A stretch of DNA of 64,000 nucleotides from Astragalus membranaceus (taxonomy: Eukaryota > Streptophyta > Magnoliopsida > Fabales > Fabaceae). Where the stretch lies: assembly GCA_039519185.1 (NCBI GenBank), contig CM076854.1:147918997-147982996 (forward strand), written 5' to 3'. The notes beneath the pieces are model-generated. The model saw only the letters and a program-made list of their open reading frames with translations, was not told the origin of the DNA and did not search any database. This document shows, one piece after another, positions 34,786 to 46,618 of this stretch. Made by a program: the position numbers and the translations under genes. Within the stretch, counting starts at the first letter, position 1. Every line of letters begins with the position of its first letter.

Positions 34786-36145
34786 TGTTGTGCGAAAAGT
34801 AGTTTGTGCAAGTGTACGCAATCGCAACATGTAATAGAGTGATAAGTAAAGATCATTCCCACAGAGATTGTTGAGTTTACTTCTATATTTAAGTTAGTAG
34901 TTTAAGCTAGTGAGAAAAACAAGTAACAAAATAGTAAAATCAAGTTTTTAGTCATGATGATAAAAAGTATTGTGTGAAAACAGTAAAGAAAGTTCAAGAG
35001 TTGATAAAGTGAGTTGGACTTCTCTTTGCTAAGTAATTTCTCAGTAGTGAAGTGTTATAACGTTAGACGCTATAGCGTTAAGTGCTGTAGCATATGATTT
35101 TGTGCATTTCGGTCACTAACGCCAGGGTTTTGTTACAAGACTCCTATGTCTAGGTTCTAAATAAGTCCACCATTGTATAATGAGGTACCCACAGTATTCA
35201 CCTTATGAACTATTGCTCCCCTATGTCTAGAGTTAAGCACAAGTTGTCTAAATGTCTTTAAACAACCTTTCATTCATATCAATCTTTGAGTTAGAATCGT
35301 AGACCATGTCTGTACCTACGAATGTACCCATTTCAGTTGGCCAATCCCAAAACGAGTTTGAAAGCATTAAAGCACAAAAATGGAAACACAAACATCATAA
35401 CGTTATATTAACAATACTAAAGAGTCATTACAAAGATTAAAACAATCCAACTACTAAGTGTTTAGCTCATAATGAGCATCATCAACACAATATAAACTAA
35501 AAAGCTCATATTACCGAAAATGAAAAGAAGAAGCAAGGTTGCAAAAATGCACGTAGTGGCCTCCTTCTCATGTGACGGGTTGCTGACGCTACACCACAGC
35601 TTCACAGCGCTGGAAATGATGATCTTCTCTTAAAAAATAAAAGCTTGAAGTGGAGGATTAATGGAGGAGAAGGGTGTCAAGTTTTTCTCTCCAAAAACCC
35701 TCTCTCCAATTCTATGTTGTGTGGAAGAAGAAGTTAGATATTATCCTAATCTCATAAACTAGCTTTTCAAAAAGGTGACAATGACACTTCTCATCATTTA
35801 AAAACAATCTATCACTAGAAATGCACCACGTGTCCAAACTTTTCGCTTGGAAGTGTCTGTGTCAGCAGAGGATTAGCACGATGACTCATCAAAGAGTAGT
35901 ATGCTCCAATATTGCCCAGCTGTCCCACCGCCATATAGCGCTATAGCGCTTACCGCTACAGCACTTAACAGAAACATTAAAATACTCACAAAGGCACCAA
36001 ATGTGTCAAATGATAACAAATTATCTCCTAACCTTCTTTTACACTTCTTAACACATATTTACATATTTAACCACATAATTACTTAAGAACTCACATTAAC
36101 TTAAGTTTAAAGAATATAAATAACTCATATAAATATGAGTTATCA
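34786..36145 (-). mobile_element. Athila-3 5' LTR
   Basis: The LTR is 1360 bp. Small indels separate it from the 3' LTR, including about 15 extra bases near 35690 at a CTCTCCAA repeat and 9 bases near 35990. The family motif clusters sit at the same offsets as in the 3' copy. Confidence 0.9.
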
Positions 36146-36360
36146 CAAGACGTGCCTTATATCTATCAATGTTACCCTTGGAATCCCTCTTGGTTTTAAA
36201 TATCCATTTGCAACCAATGGGTTTCTTACCTTCAAGTAACTTGACAAGATCCCAAACACCATTGCCAGCCATTGACTTCATCTCATCCTTTATGGCATCA
36301 ATCCACTTAAGAGAGTTAGAACTATTCATGGCCTGACTAAAGTTGACTGGATCTTCCTCA
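36146..36360 (-). pseudogene. Ty1/copia reverse transcriptase N-terminal part
   Basis: The minus strand encodes WIDAIKDEMKSMAGNGVWDL and GCKWIFKTKRDSKGNIDRYK. It ends at KARLV, where Athila-3 inserted. It continues at 29985. Confidence 0.9.
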
Positions 36361-37568
36361 GTTTAGCCAATACCTTCCTCATGTTCTTGAAGAAATACAA
36401 CATAATCATCTGAAATTGCACTTCTCCTCTCTCTAGTGGATCTTCTTACTAGCACCTCTTGAGGTTGTTGAGTTTGAACTTCTGGTGGTGCTTGAGGAGA
36501 AAACTCAGTGTTGTCTTCTTCTTGAGCAATGTTAGGAATAACGTTCTCATTTATTGCTGGATCTGTTGCTTGAACAATGACAGGTACTAAGATTTGACCA
36601 TTGTCAGTAACCGTTTCTTCATCAAAAGCAACACTCCTTAAGTTTCCTTCCCCTCCAAACTCAACTTCCTGAAGAAATCTTGCATTTCCCGTTTCAAAGA
36701 ATGTTCTTGTAGTGGGGTTGTAAACTTATACCCGCGAGAGCGTTCTGCGTACCCAAAAAAATAACAACTAATTGTCTTAGGGTCCAACTTACCTTCATGC
36801 GGCCTGTAAGGCTTGGATTCGGCTGGACACCCCCAAATGTGTATGTGCCTAATGCTGGGTTTTTTCCCAGTCCATAGCTCATAAGGGGTCTTAGCGACTA
36901 GTTTGCTTGGTACTCTATTGAGGATATAAACTGCAGTTTTCAATGCCTCTCCCCAAAGTGACTCTGGTAACGAAGAATGACTAATCATACTCCTCACCAT
37001 ATCCTTAAGAGTCTGATTTCGTCGTTCTGCAACTCCGTTCATGTTGGGTTTACCCGACATTGTGTATTGCGGAACGATTCCACACTCATCGAGGAAAAGA
37101 GCGAAGGGCCTTGGACGTTTCTCACCTGATCCGTCATATCTACCATAGTATTCACCACCACGGTCTGATTTGACGGCTTTAATTTTCTTTCCTAATTGAA
37201 GTTCAACTTCAGCTTTGAAAGACTTAAAAACGTCTAGAGATTGAGACTTCTCATGAATTAAATATAGGTAACCATATATCGAGTAATCGTCTATGAACGT
37301 AATAAAGTACCTTTGTCCATTCCAAGAATTTGTAGGGAAAGGACCGCAAATATCTGTATGTATTAGTTCTAAGACGTCTTTAGCTCTTTCGGCACCTAAA
37401 TTCCTTTTGTTTGTTTCTTTGTTTGCCCTTAATACACTCTTCGTAGACTTGAAAGTTAGACAAATCTAAGGGTCCAAGAATATCCTCCGACACAAGCCTC
37501 TGAATTCTCTGTTTAGAGATGTGACCTAAGCGCTTATGCCATAAAGTGGCGGAATTCTCATTTAATTT
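36361..37568 (-). pseudogene. Ty1/copia integrase and linker
   Basis: The GAG-pre-integrase HKRLGH motif lies near 37530. The core has the DICGPF, FITFIDDYS and SDRGGEY segments near 37140-37370. Then come NGVAERRNQTL and WGEALKTAVYILNRVPSK (near 36930-37030). The C-terminal part has PYELWTGKKPS and IWGCPAE. Stops and frameshifts break it into short frames. A proline/Gln-poor linker (36361-36640) joins it to reverse transcriptase. Confidence 0.88.
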
Positions 37569-38829
37569 TCATTTCGTACCGTGTGAACTTATTTGCAATA
37601 TTTGGTTATAGGAATGCTTAACATCAAGCATATAAAGATTATCAATTAAAGACTCGTAACCAATAATATTTGGACCATAAGAGAGACTAGCTTTGGCATC
37701 TTTAAATGAACAGTCATAACCAGATTTGTCCAAAACCGAAACTGAAATTAAATTCCGTCTAATTGACGGGCAAACATATGTCTCACTCAAATCCAAATAA
37801 TAACCAGTCTTTAAAAATAATCTAAAAGATCATATAGCCTCAACTGCAACTTTAGTGCCATCGCCCACATAGATGAATCTTTCAGCATCACTCGGCGGTC
37901 GGCTCCACAGGCAACCCTTGCATGGACATACTAATGTGAGTAGTAGCACCAAAATCTACCCACCAAGTATCCTTAGGTACTGAAACTAAATTAACTTCAA
38001 AACAAACAAAAGTGAGAGGTTTACCCTTCTTTACACGCCATGCGGCGTACTTAGGACAATCCTTTTTCATGTGTCCTGCCTTATTGTAGAAAAAACAAGC
38101 TGAGCCCTTATCCTGGTTTTTCTGCGGCTTCTTCTTAGAAGAACCTTCTGCAGTATCATTATTTTTCTTCCTCTTCTTGTGTTGAGAATTCGAAGCCAAA
38201 TGAGCACTTTCATTCCTACCCCTCTGTAGTCTCTCTTCCTCTTGCACACAGTGAGACATAAGCTCATTGAGGGACCATTTGTCCTTTTGAGTATTGTATG
38301 TCACCACAAATTGTCCAAATTGTGTTGGAAGAGAGATCAAAACCAAATGCACAATCACATCATCAGGGATGTTCATCTTTAGTGCCTTGAGTTTTGATGC
38401 AAGGTTGGACATCTCCATAATGTACTCCCTTACGTTCCCTTTACCATTATACTTCATAGAGGTAAGTTTGGCCAAATGGCTACTTATCTCAGCCTTATCA
38501 CTTTTTTCAAATTATTTCTCTATTGATCCCAGGAACTTCTTGGCGTTCTCATTCTCAGTAATTGAGCCCCGAAAAATTTCTGGAATTGATTTCTTGATGA
38601 TCATGAGGCACATTCGGTTGGACCGATACCATTTCTCAATTTTGAGCTCATAAGAGTTTTCCGGAGTGGGAATGGGTCATTCATCCCTCAGTGCCTGGTC
38701 CAAGTCCATACATCCGAGAACGATCTCAACGGATTCCTTACAGGACTTCAAGTTCATCCCATTCAGCGTAGGGATTTGGTTAATTTGAGTAACAAAATTT
38801 GGAGAGCTAGCAACTAAAAAAAAGAACAA
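37569..38829 (-). pseudogene. Ty1/copia gag and protease
   Basis: Gag runs from about 38820 (INQIPTLNGMN-like start) through KLTSMKYNGKGNVREYIMEM to a degraded zinc knuckle (CFFYNKAGHMKKDC, first Cys pair altered). The protease follows with WWVDFGATTHIS, where the usual DSG/DTG is DFG. Stops are present in the N-terminal third of gag (near 38680 and 38510). The segment 37569-37796 (CPSIRRNLISVSVLDKSGY) leads to integrase. All parts are clearly copia. The lineage was not assigned. Confidence 0.85.
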
Positions 38830-40279
38830 ATAAACATATAATCAACATTAGTAGCACATCAAATTATAAATAATTATTAGATGTGCACAAACAACTTTAA
38901 TTGTAAATTAAAAGACCCAAACAAGATACCAAGCGCACCATTAGTCCCCAATCTTTGGATTGCAAAGACTAAATGCAAGCAGTACTCTCAACGCAATGAT
39001 CAAACATTGGTGATAAGTTCTGTCAAACAATGGTTGCCTTTGGGCACCCCAATTGCTCAAATGGATAAATAACTTTATAATCACCACACATTTACCATCA
39101 CATGCATGTTATTATTCGGCCAAGTTGCGCCTTCCTTTGGGCCGACAACAACTCGCATGAATAATTTCATGCTACATCTTTTGTAAATTTAATTGAATTG
39201 ACCTACGTAATAGAGGTTACTTTGGCAACATGTTATTTCAATAAACTCAATTAAAAATACTAGACAATTTTGTTAATAATAATATGGGAAAGGGTCTTAA
39301 TTCACATATTTCCTACACACAAGCGTAGAAAAAAAAACTGAATGTATGGTTATGGCTTCCTAAACGCAAAAGAATGAAATTACTAAAAAATTACAATTCT
39401 TCAGCACAAAAATTAGCTTCTCCGAGTCGCGTCCTCATAGGGTGTTGTCCCCTTTTGCTTTTCTCGATCAATTACAATATTAAAAGTAAAATAAAATAAA
39501 TAAAGAGAAAGTCACGGTGCGCAGACCGTATTTAAATTAAAATCACGACACGCAGGTCGGCCCAAAATAAATAAACGCATAAACAATTAACACCGTAGTA
39601 CTAAGGCCATAACCATACACAACGCAAATTATTCAATAATAAGAACACCGAAATATTATTGAATATATATAAAAAAATATACACCGTGATTGATATGATA
39701 CGTTATATAATTGTGAGTAGCCGTAATTAAGGTACGAGATGCGATACCATATATAAATCCCGATACTTATATGTTATGGTCATATAAAACAATCATCCGT
39801 AATAACCGATTCAATAAAACAACACATTGATTGAATACAAACTATAAAATCAGAATCATTAAAAAACGTAAAGATTCTTTCATAATGTATAATAATAAAT
39901 AGATATTATACATGTGAATAAGTAAAATAGAAAGAAATAATATACTTTCCCGGAAATCTTTACCATAGAAATTTTGTACACTAAATCTAAAAGATTGTAA
40001 AAGTAAAATAGAAAAGAAACCATCATACTTTCCTGAAAACCTTTACGATAATTTTTTTTTTGAACAATCAATCTAAATGATTGTATACTTAACGCTACCA
40101 TATGGAAGACAAAAAAAGTAATCTTTCACCTATTAACTTTATTCGAAGCTAATGGCAGAAATAAAAAATCAATGATGTATGGTTACCGGAAGTTCGTGAA
40201 ACACAAAGATCACCAAAAAGAAAATACGGAGAACCAAATTGTATCATATAAGTGAATCCCAATAAATCAACATAGAAGA
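38830..40279 (-). other. Ty1/copia 5' untranslated leader
   Basis: About 1.45 kb between gag and the primer site, AT-rich, without a credible ORF on either strand. It contains CG-bearing words such as CGCAGACCG and CGCAGGTCGG near 39510-39560. Confidence 0.55.
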
Positions 40280-40293
40280 CTGCTCTGATACCA
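40280..40293 (-). other. Ty1/copia primer-binding site (initiator tRNA-Met)
   Basis: TGGTATCAGAGCAG on the minus strand, the classic plant copia site, two bases from the LTR end at 40296. Confidence 0.9.
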
Positions 40294-40295
40294 CT

Positions 40296-40900
40296 TGTAG
40301 GAATTAATCTATCTACAAGACATGCTTATAATCATGAATATACTATAGCGGAAAACAAAGACATACAAGCATGCTTCTATATAATCAAGAACAAAGCCAT
40401 TACCTTGATAACCTTAGGATTTACGACATGTTGATATATCAAGGATATTAGATAAATACCTGGATCATAGCAAAGAAGCGGAGAACGGATCCTTACAAGA
40501 ATGAGTGAGTGAAAACGAGCAACAAATACTCGTCGGCTTTATGGTTCTTCCTCAACCGGGACTCCAAATGTCTTAGACTCTCTTCAGATGGGGAGAAGAG
40601 TGTAAACGTGTGTGTTTTGCAGTTAGTCCGGTATATTGGGGACCATAGCCTACTTATAGTGTGACAGTCTATTAGGGTTCCCATTATCCCTCTAATGGGC
40701 TATCACCGACATCCACTCATATTGGGCTCATATCAATAATAATTAATTAATTAATTATATAATTAGAAATCCAATATAGTCTTTTACTTATTTTGATCAC
40801 ATATCAATCGAGACTCCTAATTGATAATTAGTTAATATAATTAATAAAAGAATATATACCCGCCGTAAAAAAAATATATATATACCCATCGTTTATGATA
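40296..40900 (-). mobile_element. Ty1/copia 5' LTR (outer edge not resolved)
   Basis: The LTR begins on the plus strand TGTAGGAATTAATC. Its right edge could not be fixed: no matching LTR or duplication is in the window. Sequence beyond about 40740 becomes AT-rich. Confidence 0.6.
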
Positions 40901-41303
40901 TTGGAATAAAATATTGCAACACTATCTTGTTTACGGCTGGTACTCATTGTTATATACTATGAGATTCTATCATGTATTTTACCTATTATTCTGAATGAGA
41001 TGAATTAATCTTTTGTTGTAAAAAAAAACATCATCGTTAACTTCCGCCAATATGTTAAAATGAGGAGATAGCAAACCAAGACGGTACTCCCTTCATTTTA
41101 CATATTGTTCGTCAATTGAAGATTACAACATATACTAAAAAAAACCTAATAACTTTTGTTAACTTAATTATTTGTCTTTTTCTTATAATATCCTTAATTA
41201 TTTATTATTTCATTTTTTTATTTCTCTTTTTGAAATAAATCTTAAGATAGATGATAGCGGGTGAGTTAGCGAATAGCAGATAAACTATCTGATAGCAAAT
41301 GAT

Positions 41304-41561
41304 GTGTTTGGTAAAACTAGTGATTATACTAACTGATAAATGTAAAATGACATAAAAGGAAATAATTATTTAATTCATGATTAAATTGTTTGGTTCATTT
41401 TAATAAGGATAAAGAAGGAACTTAAGAAAAATAATAAGGATAAAAATGTTAAAAAAAGTGAGATGATGTATGTTATCCACTCAAACGTTGCTTTAAGTAG
41501 CGTCTGAAAAAAATGTTAATCGCTAATCGAAAAACACTAAATGTTGGTGCTTACCAAACAC
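41304..41561. mobile_element. MITE-like element bounded by GTGTTTGGTAA inverted repeats
   Basis: GTGTTTGGTAA at 41304-41314 and TTACCAAACAC at 41551-41561 face each other across about 260 AT-rich bases. This is the size and form of a small hAT-type MITE. No convincing target duplication was found. Confidence 0.4.
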
Positions 41562-41608
41562 GTGTACTTGTCACCCCTAGTCAAATCCACTGGTCGTTTT
41601 AATATCCG

Positions 41609-42450
41609 GTTTGCATTTTTTAAAACCGGATTTATCATTTTAATAAATAAATCCGGTTTTAAAAAATGCAAACCGGATTTATGTATTAAAATGATAAATT
41701 CGTTTCTCAATATTTTTTAACAAAACGGATTTATCATTTTAATAGATAAATCCGGTTTGCATTTTTTAAAACCGGATTTATCTATTAAAATGATAAATTC
41801 GTTTTGTCTTAAAATATAAAATTTATTTTATTTAAATTTCTAAAAAAGGTTATAAAAACACTACTAAAAATTAGTTAAAGAATAAAAACACTACTAAAAA
41901 TTTAATAAAATCAAAAGAAACTTATGCAATTTTTTTTAGATTTTTTGGAGATTATGAAAAATTCAAAATATTAATAGAAATTAGTAAACGATGGAATTTG
42001 GGATTTTGAGCCCCGAAGTCCCGTAAGAAGTCCCTCCTACGGGAGTAATGAGCCCTAATTTTTCAGGATGTAGTTTTGGGACAATTAGAGTAGGTTGTCC
42101 GAAAACCGATTTTTTTGCCTAGATTATCTAGCCGACGTACAACATCGCCATGTGTAATGAATATCTACACACCGAACATAACCAAAAGATCACCGATATC
42201 CATATCTATTTTATTTTAAAAAAAAAAATAATTATAATTATTTAACAGATTTATCTATTTTATTTTGAAAAATGGATTTATCTATTTAATAGATAAACCC
42301 TTTTTAAAAATATTAAAACCGGATTTATCTATTAATAGATAAATCCGGTTTGCAATTTTCAAAATCGGATTTATCTATAAATTCATTTTTCAATTTTTTT
42401 AATACTACGAATTTATCGTAAAAATAGATAAATCCGTTTTGCATTTTTTA
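41609..42450. repeat. cluster of CCGGATTTAT / ATAAATCCGG inverted repeats
   Basis: About a dozen copies of a 10-12 base word occur in both orientations in two groups (41609-41800 and 42240-42450). Several form near-perfect hairpins around TTTAAAAAATGCAAA spacers. The intervening 42000-42190 is less repetitive. No gene. Confidence 0.75.
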
Positions 42451-42705
42451 AGGGGTAAAATGTGGATAAATGATTTTTTGGGGTACAATTAATATTAACC
42501 ATAAATCAATGGCGCGGTAATATGAGTGTATGCCAAACGTCAAATCCAACAAAATAATGCTCATGGAGGCCCGTACAAGTTACGGCCCACAAACCTAAAC
42601 AACTAGTGGATTTTGATACCTTCACCCCTTAGTTTAATCACTACAACCGCTGATAAATTAAAAGAGTCTTGATTTATTACGGCTAACAAATGAAAGCATG
42701 TCTAC

Positions 42706-42914
42706 GACCAAAACCGATGGCCCAATGGCTTAATCTATCCAGGGATGCGGGAGGTCGACCCGGTGCTCTCGGGCTCCATTCTCGCAGTGGAGAAACTCGG
42801 TGTTGGCCACTGCGAAATTTGATCTTAAGCACGAGCAGAGATTAGTCTTTCATTAAAAGCATTAGGACACTCCGTGAGTAGTCAGCGGTGGTCCGAACCA
42901 AAAAAAAAAGAAAC
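42706..42914 (+). mobile_element. SINE with tRNA-like head
   Basis: TGGCCCAATGG at 42718-42728 fits the polymerase III A box exactly. GGTCGACCCGG at 42753-42763 resembles the B box with one base missing. The sequence ends in an A-rich tail near 42900-42914. Flanks CATGTCTAC (42697-42705) and CATATCTAC (42915-42923) look like a 9-bp target duplication with one change. The head resembles tRNA-Arg(ACG). It is not a functional tRNA, because the cloverleaf is lost. Confidence 0.7.
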
Positions 42915-43195
42915 CATATCTACATTATCTCTATTATTAAGAGAATAACATAATGGGGACCATCCATAATGTACTTTAGGAAGATAAATTTCATTGTGCA
43001 GACAAAATCGTGTTAATGCATTGCATAATCTACATAAAGAACACATTTGATATTCTCTATGCCTCTCTGATTAGAGCTTTTATTTTGAAGAAAGAACACA
43101 TCGTGAGGCTTATCGTTCAAAGTAGGAGAAATGAACCACATCTTTTCACCCAGCCTTTTGTTGTATTTTATTGGAAATAAAAAGATATTTCAAAA

Positions 43196-43830
43196 GTGAG
43201 AAGTCCCACATTGCTTGGCTTTGGATTCACCAAAGTCTTCATATACTAAAGCTTAATGAGAGCTAGTAAATGGCTTGGATCAGTGCGAATCTTTCGATTC
43301 CCCCCCCCCCTGCGCGCTCGATTGGCTTTATGAAACATTTCGTAACGGAAAGCTCAGGTCGAATTGACTGGTGAAAAGATTTGGTCGAAAACTGAAACTT
43401 AATTCCCTTTATTTTGTAACTGTCAGTTTCTTTCAACGGCTTCTTTTCTTTTAAACTCATTTATTCCGTAACCGCAGAGTTAAACATTTTGATTACAATT
43501 GATTTTCGAAACGGTTTTTGACTGGCTATTGATTGCTGGAGCCTATGTCTCTAACAGCTATTTTTCTTAAAGCCTATATAAACAATTTCGAGTTGCACTT
43601 GAAAATATATCTGAAAATCCATTTTCCACATTTCTTGAAAAAGAGCTCTGGGTTGCTCTCCTGTTAATATCCAGTTCTTCTTGCTAGTTCTGATACCTCT
43701 TTCGCTACTGCGATTGAGAAGACCCGGTTGTACCTCGGGGAATTTGCGCTGTAGAGGCGGATAAATTCTTCAGGGCAGTCGCAAGACGCCTCCGGTCGTT
43801 TATCTAACATTTCTGTGTTTGCAGGTTTAT
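43196..43830 (+). mobile_element. possible LTR fragment
   Basis: The stretch starts near GAGAAGTCCCACATTGCTTGG, a word often seen at plant copia LTR starts. It has a TATA box (CTATATAAAC near 43575) and a T-rich region. No partner LTR, primer site or duplication was found. 43840-43990 repeats TTCGAC-type words. Confidence 0.3.
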
Positions 43831-44695
43831 TTTCGACAGCATCAGTACAATTCGACAGCAGCTACTTCGACTTCGACAGTTTCTGTTTCTGCACATTTGG
43901 TTCGCAGCAGTCCTTGCCACTCAACAGCATCAGTCGAAATTTTACTTCTGAAATTCGACTATAGAATTTCGACTGCAGTCAGCATCATTCGACTACAGCC
44001 ATATCAGCATTTTACACAACACCTTTGCCCATCCTTTCTATTTTATGGTTTGCTGTTCTGTGTTTCCCCTATTTCTTTTTATACATGGATTGTTTTATAC
44101 ATTAGGTTGACGAGTCTTGATGATTTATAGAGTTCTATTTTGTTCTGGATTTTTGTTTAGGCTTTATGTTCATTATAAGGATTTGATGTACGGACTATGT
44201 TTGTATAAAACAAACAAAAATTAGCCCTACGTGTTATAGATGGAGAGTCATTCTACACTTAACCCTAAATGTTTGTTCTAGTACTCAATTAGTTTTCCAT
44301 TTCTGGTTAACGTTCTATCTTATTCGCATATATCTGAATGAGTCAAAACTAATACTCAGATTTCCTTACTGATTTATGCGAAGTCCTGAAAATTCTTGCT
44401 TGACTACAAAAATCACAATTTTTTCTTTAAGTCATTTAAGAAAATAACTTTTGAAAAAAGGTATCTGGCTCTTATTGAAAGGAATGCGTTTGTTTACACG
44501 TCAAAGTCAAACACGTGTAAAAAAAATAGTATAGCGTTCAAAACTTCCGATAGATGAAGTAAACAATGCGTTAAAAAAATATTCACCAGACTCAACATAC
44601 TTTTTTTTTCCAGCAACGGTCTATGTTCGAAACATAGCATGATCACATCGAGCAAAGCCAGTGACCATCCACCAACCTTCGCAATTATCAACAAT
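43831..44695. other. no gene seen
   Basis: Sequence with TTCGACAGCA-type short repeats near 43840-43990, then unremarkable AT-rich DNA. No supported feature. Confidence 0.5.
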
Positions 44696-44960
44696 GTTGA
44701 TTTCATAAATTATAGCAACCGATTGCTATTCAGTCAGGTTAGCCTGCGGGGCAGAGCTTGGCCTGTTCCTACACTTGCATGTCATATGACCTGGTCACTC
44801 GCAACTTAAACAATTAAATGGAGGAGCAAACATCATTCTTAGGTTGTGGTGGTGGTTGAGGCTTAGGATATGGGGACTTTGGAGGGTTCCCATTCTTGTT
44901 GTGGTTCTTTTGAATCTGATTACGGTTTTAATTTTGAAAGGTTTTCTAGAAAGTTATATT
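44696..44960 (-). pseudogene. Ty3/gypsy-like gag remnant with zinc knuckle
   Basis: The minus strand encodes a Pro/Lys/Gln-rich stretch (NGNPPKSPYPKPQPPPQPKN), then in another frame a knuckle of form C-x2-C-x4-H-x4-C carrying an internal stop (CLSCE, stop, PGHMTCKC). Only this scrap remains. Confidence 0.5.
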
Positions 44961-45162
44961 GCAATTTTCAAAATTATATATTGCAATATATCGTGAAACA
45001 CAAAACTTCTCAAAAAAATGTTATTGCTAATGAGATCAAAAGCAATTCTATGATATAAAACATAATATAAAACTATTAACCATTAAATGTTAACCACTAA
45101 CGGCAACAAAAGATACGAATAAAAATAATTTCAAAAAATATGAATTAAAAAAATTCATTCTT

Positions 45163-45305
45163 ATAGAGATGATTATTCTCTTTCCGTAGAATTAAAAATT
45201 ATCGAGATAATCATTCTCTTTCTATTATTATACCGTATAGAGAAAACAATTCTCTTTCTATTGATAAATAGTGTAGAGAAAATTATTCTCTTTCTATAGG
45301 AATAT
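45163..45305. repeat. minisatellite, about 35-45 bp x 4
   Basis: Repeats are built on TAGAGA.AATTATTCTCTTTCTAT. They form the tail of the gag remnant's frame, giving a RKRI.FSI.-type peptide repeat. Confidence 0.7.
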
Positions 45306-45502
45306 TTCTTTTTCAGAGCATCACAGACATCCCTGACGGACTTACAGGTACTGTAATAATCATAAAGATCATCAGTTAGTCCGTCCAGAATAAAATTCTT
45401 GCAGAGATAGTCATGCTCCTTCCATAGGAGTATTTCATTTGCTGTTTTAGTCTGTTCAGCTATTTCAGCGGAACCAGCACCAGTAATTTCTTCGGTTGTC
45501 AC
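45306..45502 (-). pseudogene. Ty1/copia-like gag remnant
   Basis: The minus strand encodes EHDYLCKNFILDGLTDDLYD and CDALKKKY, typical of copia gag (UBN2 family). It then runs into a minisatellite. It is truncated, with no knuckle or pol. Confidence 0.65.
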
Positions 45503-45824
45503 GGCTGAATTAGAAACGTCATAAAAATGTTAATCCGAGTAGGTTCCCAGGAAAGAGAGGTGGGTCACAATGGACACGCTTAAGTACCAAGTCTTTCCTA
45601 ACCAGAACTTTCCCCAAAACAACACTGTTTTCAAAAATCAAGCCGAAGAGATTACTGGGATGAGTCGCGGACTAGGTCGCTCTCTTTAAGACGTTTCGTG
45701 GCACTGCTCCAAGGTGCAAGCAGACTATCAACCACGACGTCCCCAAGATAAAACAGCCCAGTCAAAACTGCTACGAAAGTTCACTGCACCGTGAAAATTC
45801 GCTCTAAGATATACACCCTCAATA

Positions 45825-45962
45825 TGGTTATGAAAAACCACTCTTTAGAAACTAAGCTTAGAAATGCTTCAAGCTTTCTAGAGAAGAAAGAGATTTTGGT
45901 TATGAAAACCACTCTTAAAAATAAACTTGGAAATGCGTCAAGTTTTCTAGAGAAGAAGAGAA
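45825..45962. repeat. tandem duplication, about 72 bp x 2
   Basis: Each copy runs TGGTTATGAAAA..CCACTCTT to TTTCTAGAGAAGAA with scattered differences. Surrounding sequence (45503-46294) has no gene; it may be leader/LTR of the adjacent gag remnant. Confidence 0.65.
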
Positions 45963-46303
45963 GTTGAGAGAGAAGAGAGAAAAGTTGGAAGTGCATCAAC
46001 TTTTGGTGTAAGAAATAAGTGAGGGAGAGTCTCCCTTTTATAATCTTTTTACACTATAGAAGTGTTTAGTCTACCCAATGTGGGACTTTTTCAAATTCAT
46101 ATTTAACAAAGTTTCAACAGTCTATTTAAAGAAATGACAAATAAACACCACGCACACACGCTACCACTGCTCACACTCGGGTTCGAATTCGGGACCTGAC
46201 GTCCCTATGTCACTGAAATTGCCGAGTCAACCAGCAGTAAGGGACACCAAAACTATAGTTGCGCCTACAAAATTATTAAATTGGAAATAGAAAATATATT
46301 CTC

Positions 46304-46518
46304 GGTTTAAATAGTTATTACCCCCCTGCAAATATACCCATTATCCATTTACCCCCCCGCAAAAAAAAAAAACATTTAAAACAAACCTCCCAAAATATAA
46401 TTTGATCTAGTTACACCCCTCTGTTAGTTTTTTTGCTAACAGAGTTAACTTTGCTGACGTGGATGCCTAGTGATGCCTAATTAAATGCTGAGCTGTCCTC
46501 ACTTATACACGTGTATGT
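46304..46518. repeat. MULE left terminal inverted repeat
   Basis: 215 bp, pairing with 62636-62844 with few mismatches and indels in C and A runs. Confidence 0.92.
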
Positions 46519-46618
46519 CCAATTCATCATCTTCCCTTCTTCCATCTTCTAGGGTTCTCAATTTCTTCTTCTCTCTCACGAAGCAAACCAGAAATTGAAC
46601 TGGTCCATCTTCCATTCA

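Larger units (their letters stand above)
29986..36145 (-). mobile_element. non-autonomous Athila-type element (Athila-3)
   Basis: 6160 bp with a perfect CAAGA target duplication. LTRs are 34786-36145 (5') and 29986-31331 (3'). The primer site matches tRNA-Asp perfectly at 34762-34779, and the polypurine tract is the same as in Athila-2. The 3.4-kb interior has no gag, protease, reverse transcriptase or integrase. It holds one 320-codon repetitive acidic ORF (33636-34598) and a short ORF-3-like remnant (32727-33038). Propagation must rely on proteins made by related elements. Confidence 0.9.

Noticed and set aside
41090..41125. Stowaway MITE end (CTCCCTTCATTTTACATATTG)
   Set aside because: It resembles one Stowaway terminus after a TA, but no opposite terminus was found nearby.
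42718..42790. tRNA gene
   Set aside because: A and B boxes are present, but there is no cloverleaf, the B box lacks a base, and an A-rich tail with flanking duplication marks a SINE.
43196..43830. Complete solo LTR
   Set aside because: No matching ends or 5-bp duplication could be located; kept only as a low-confidence fragment.
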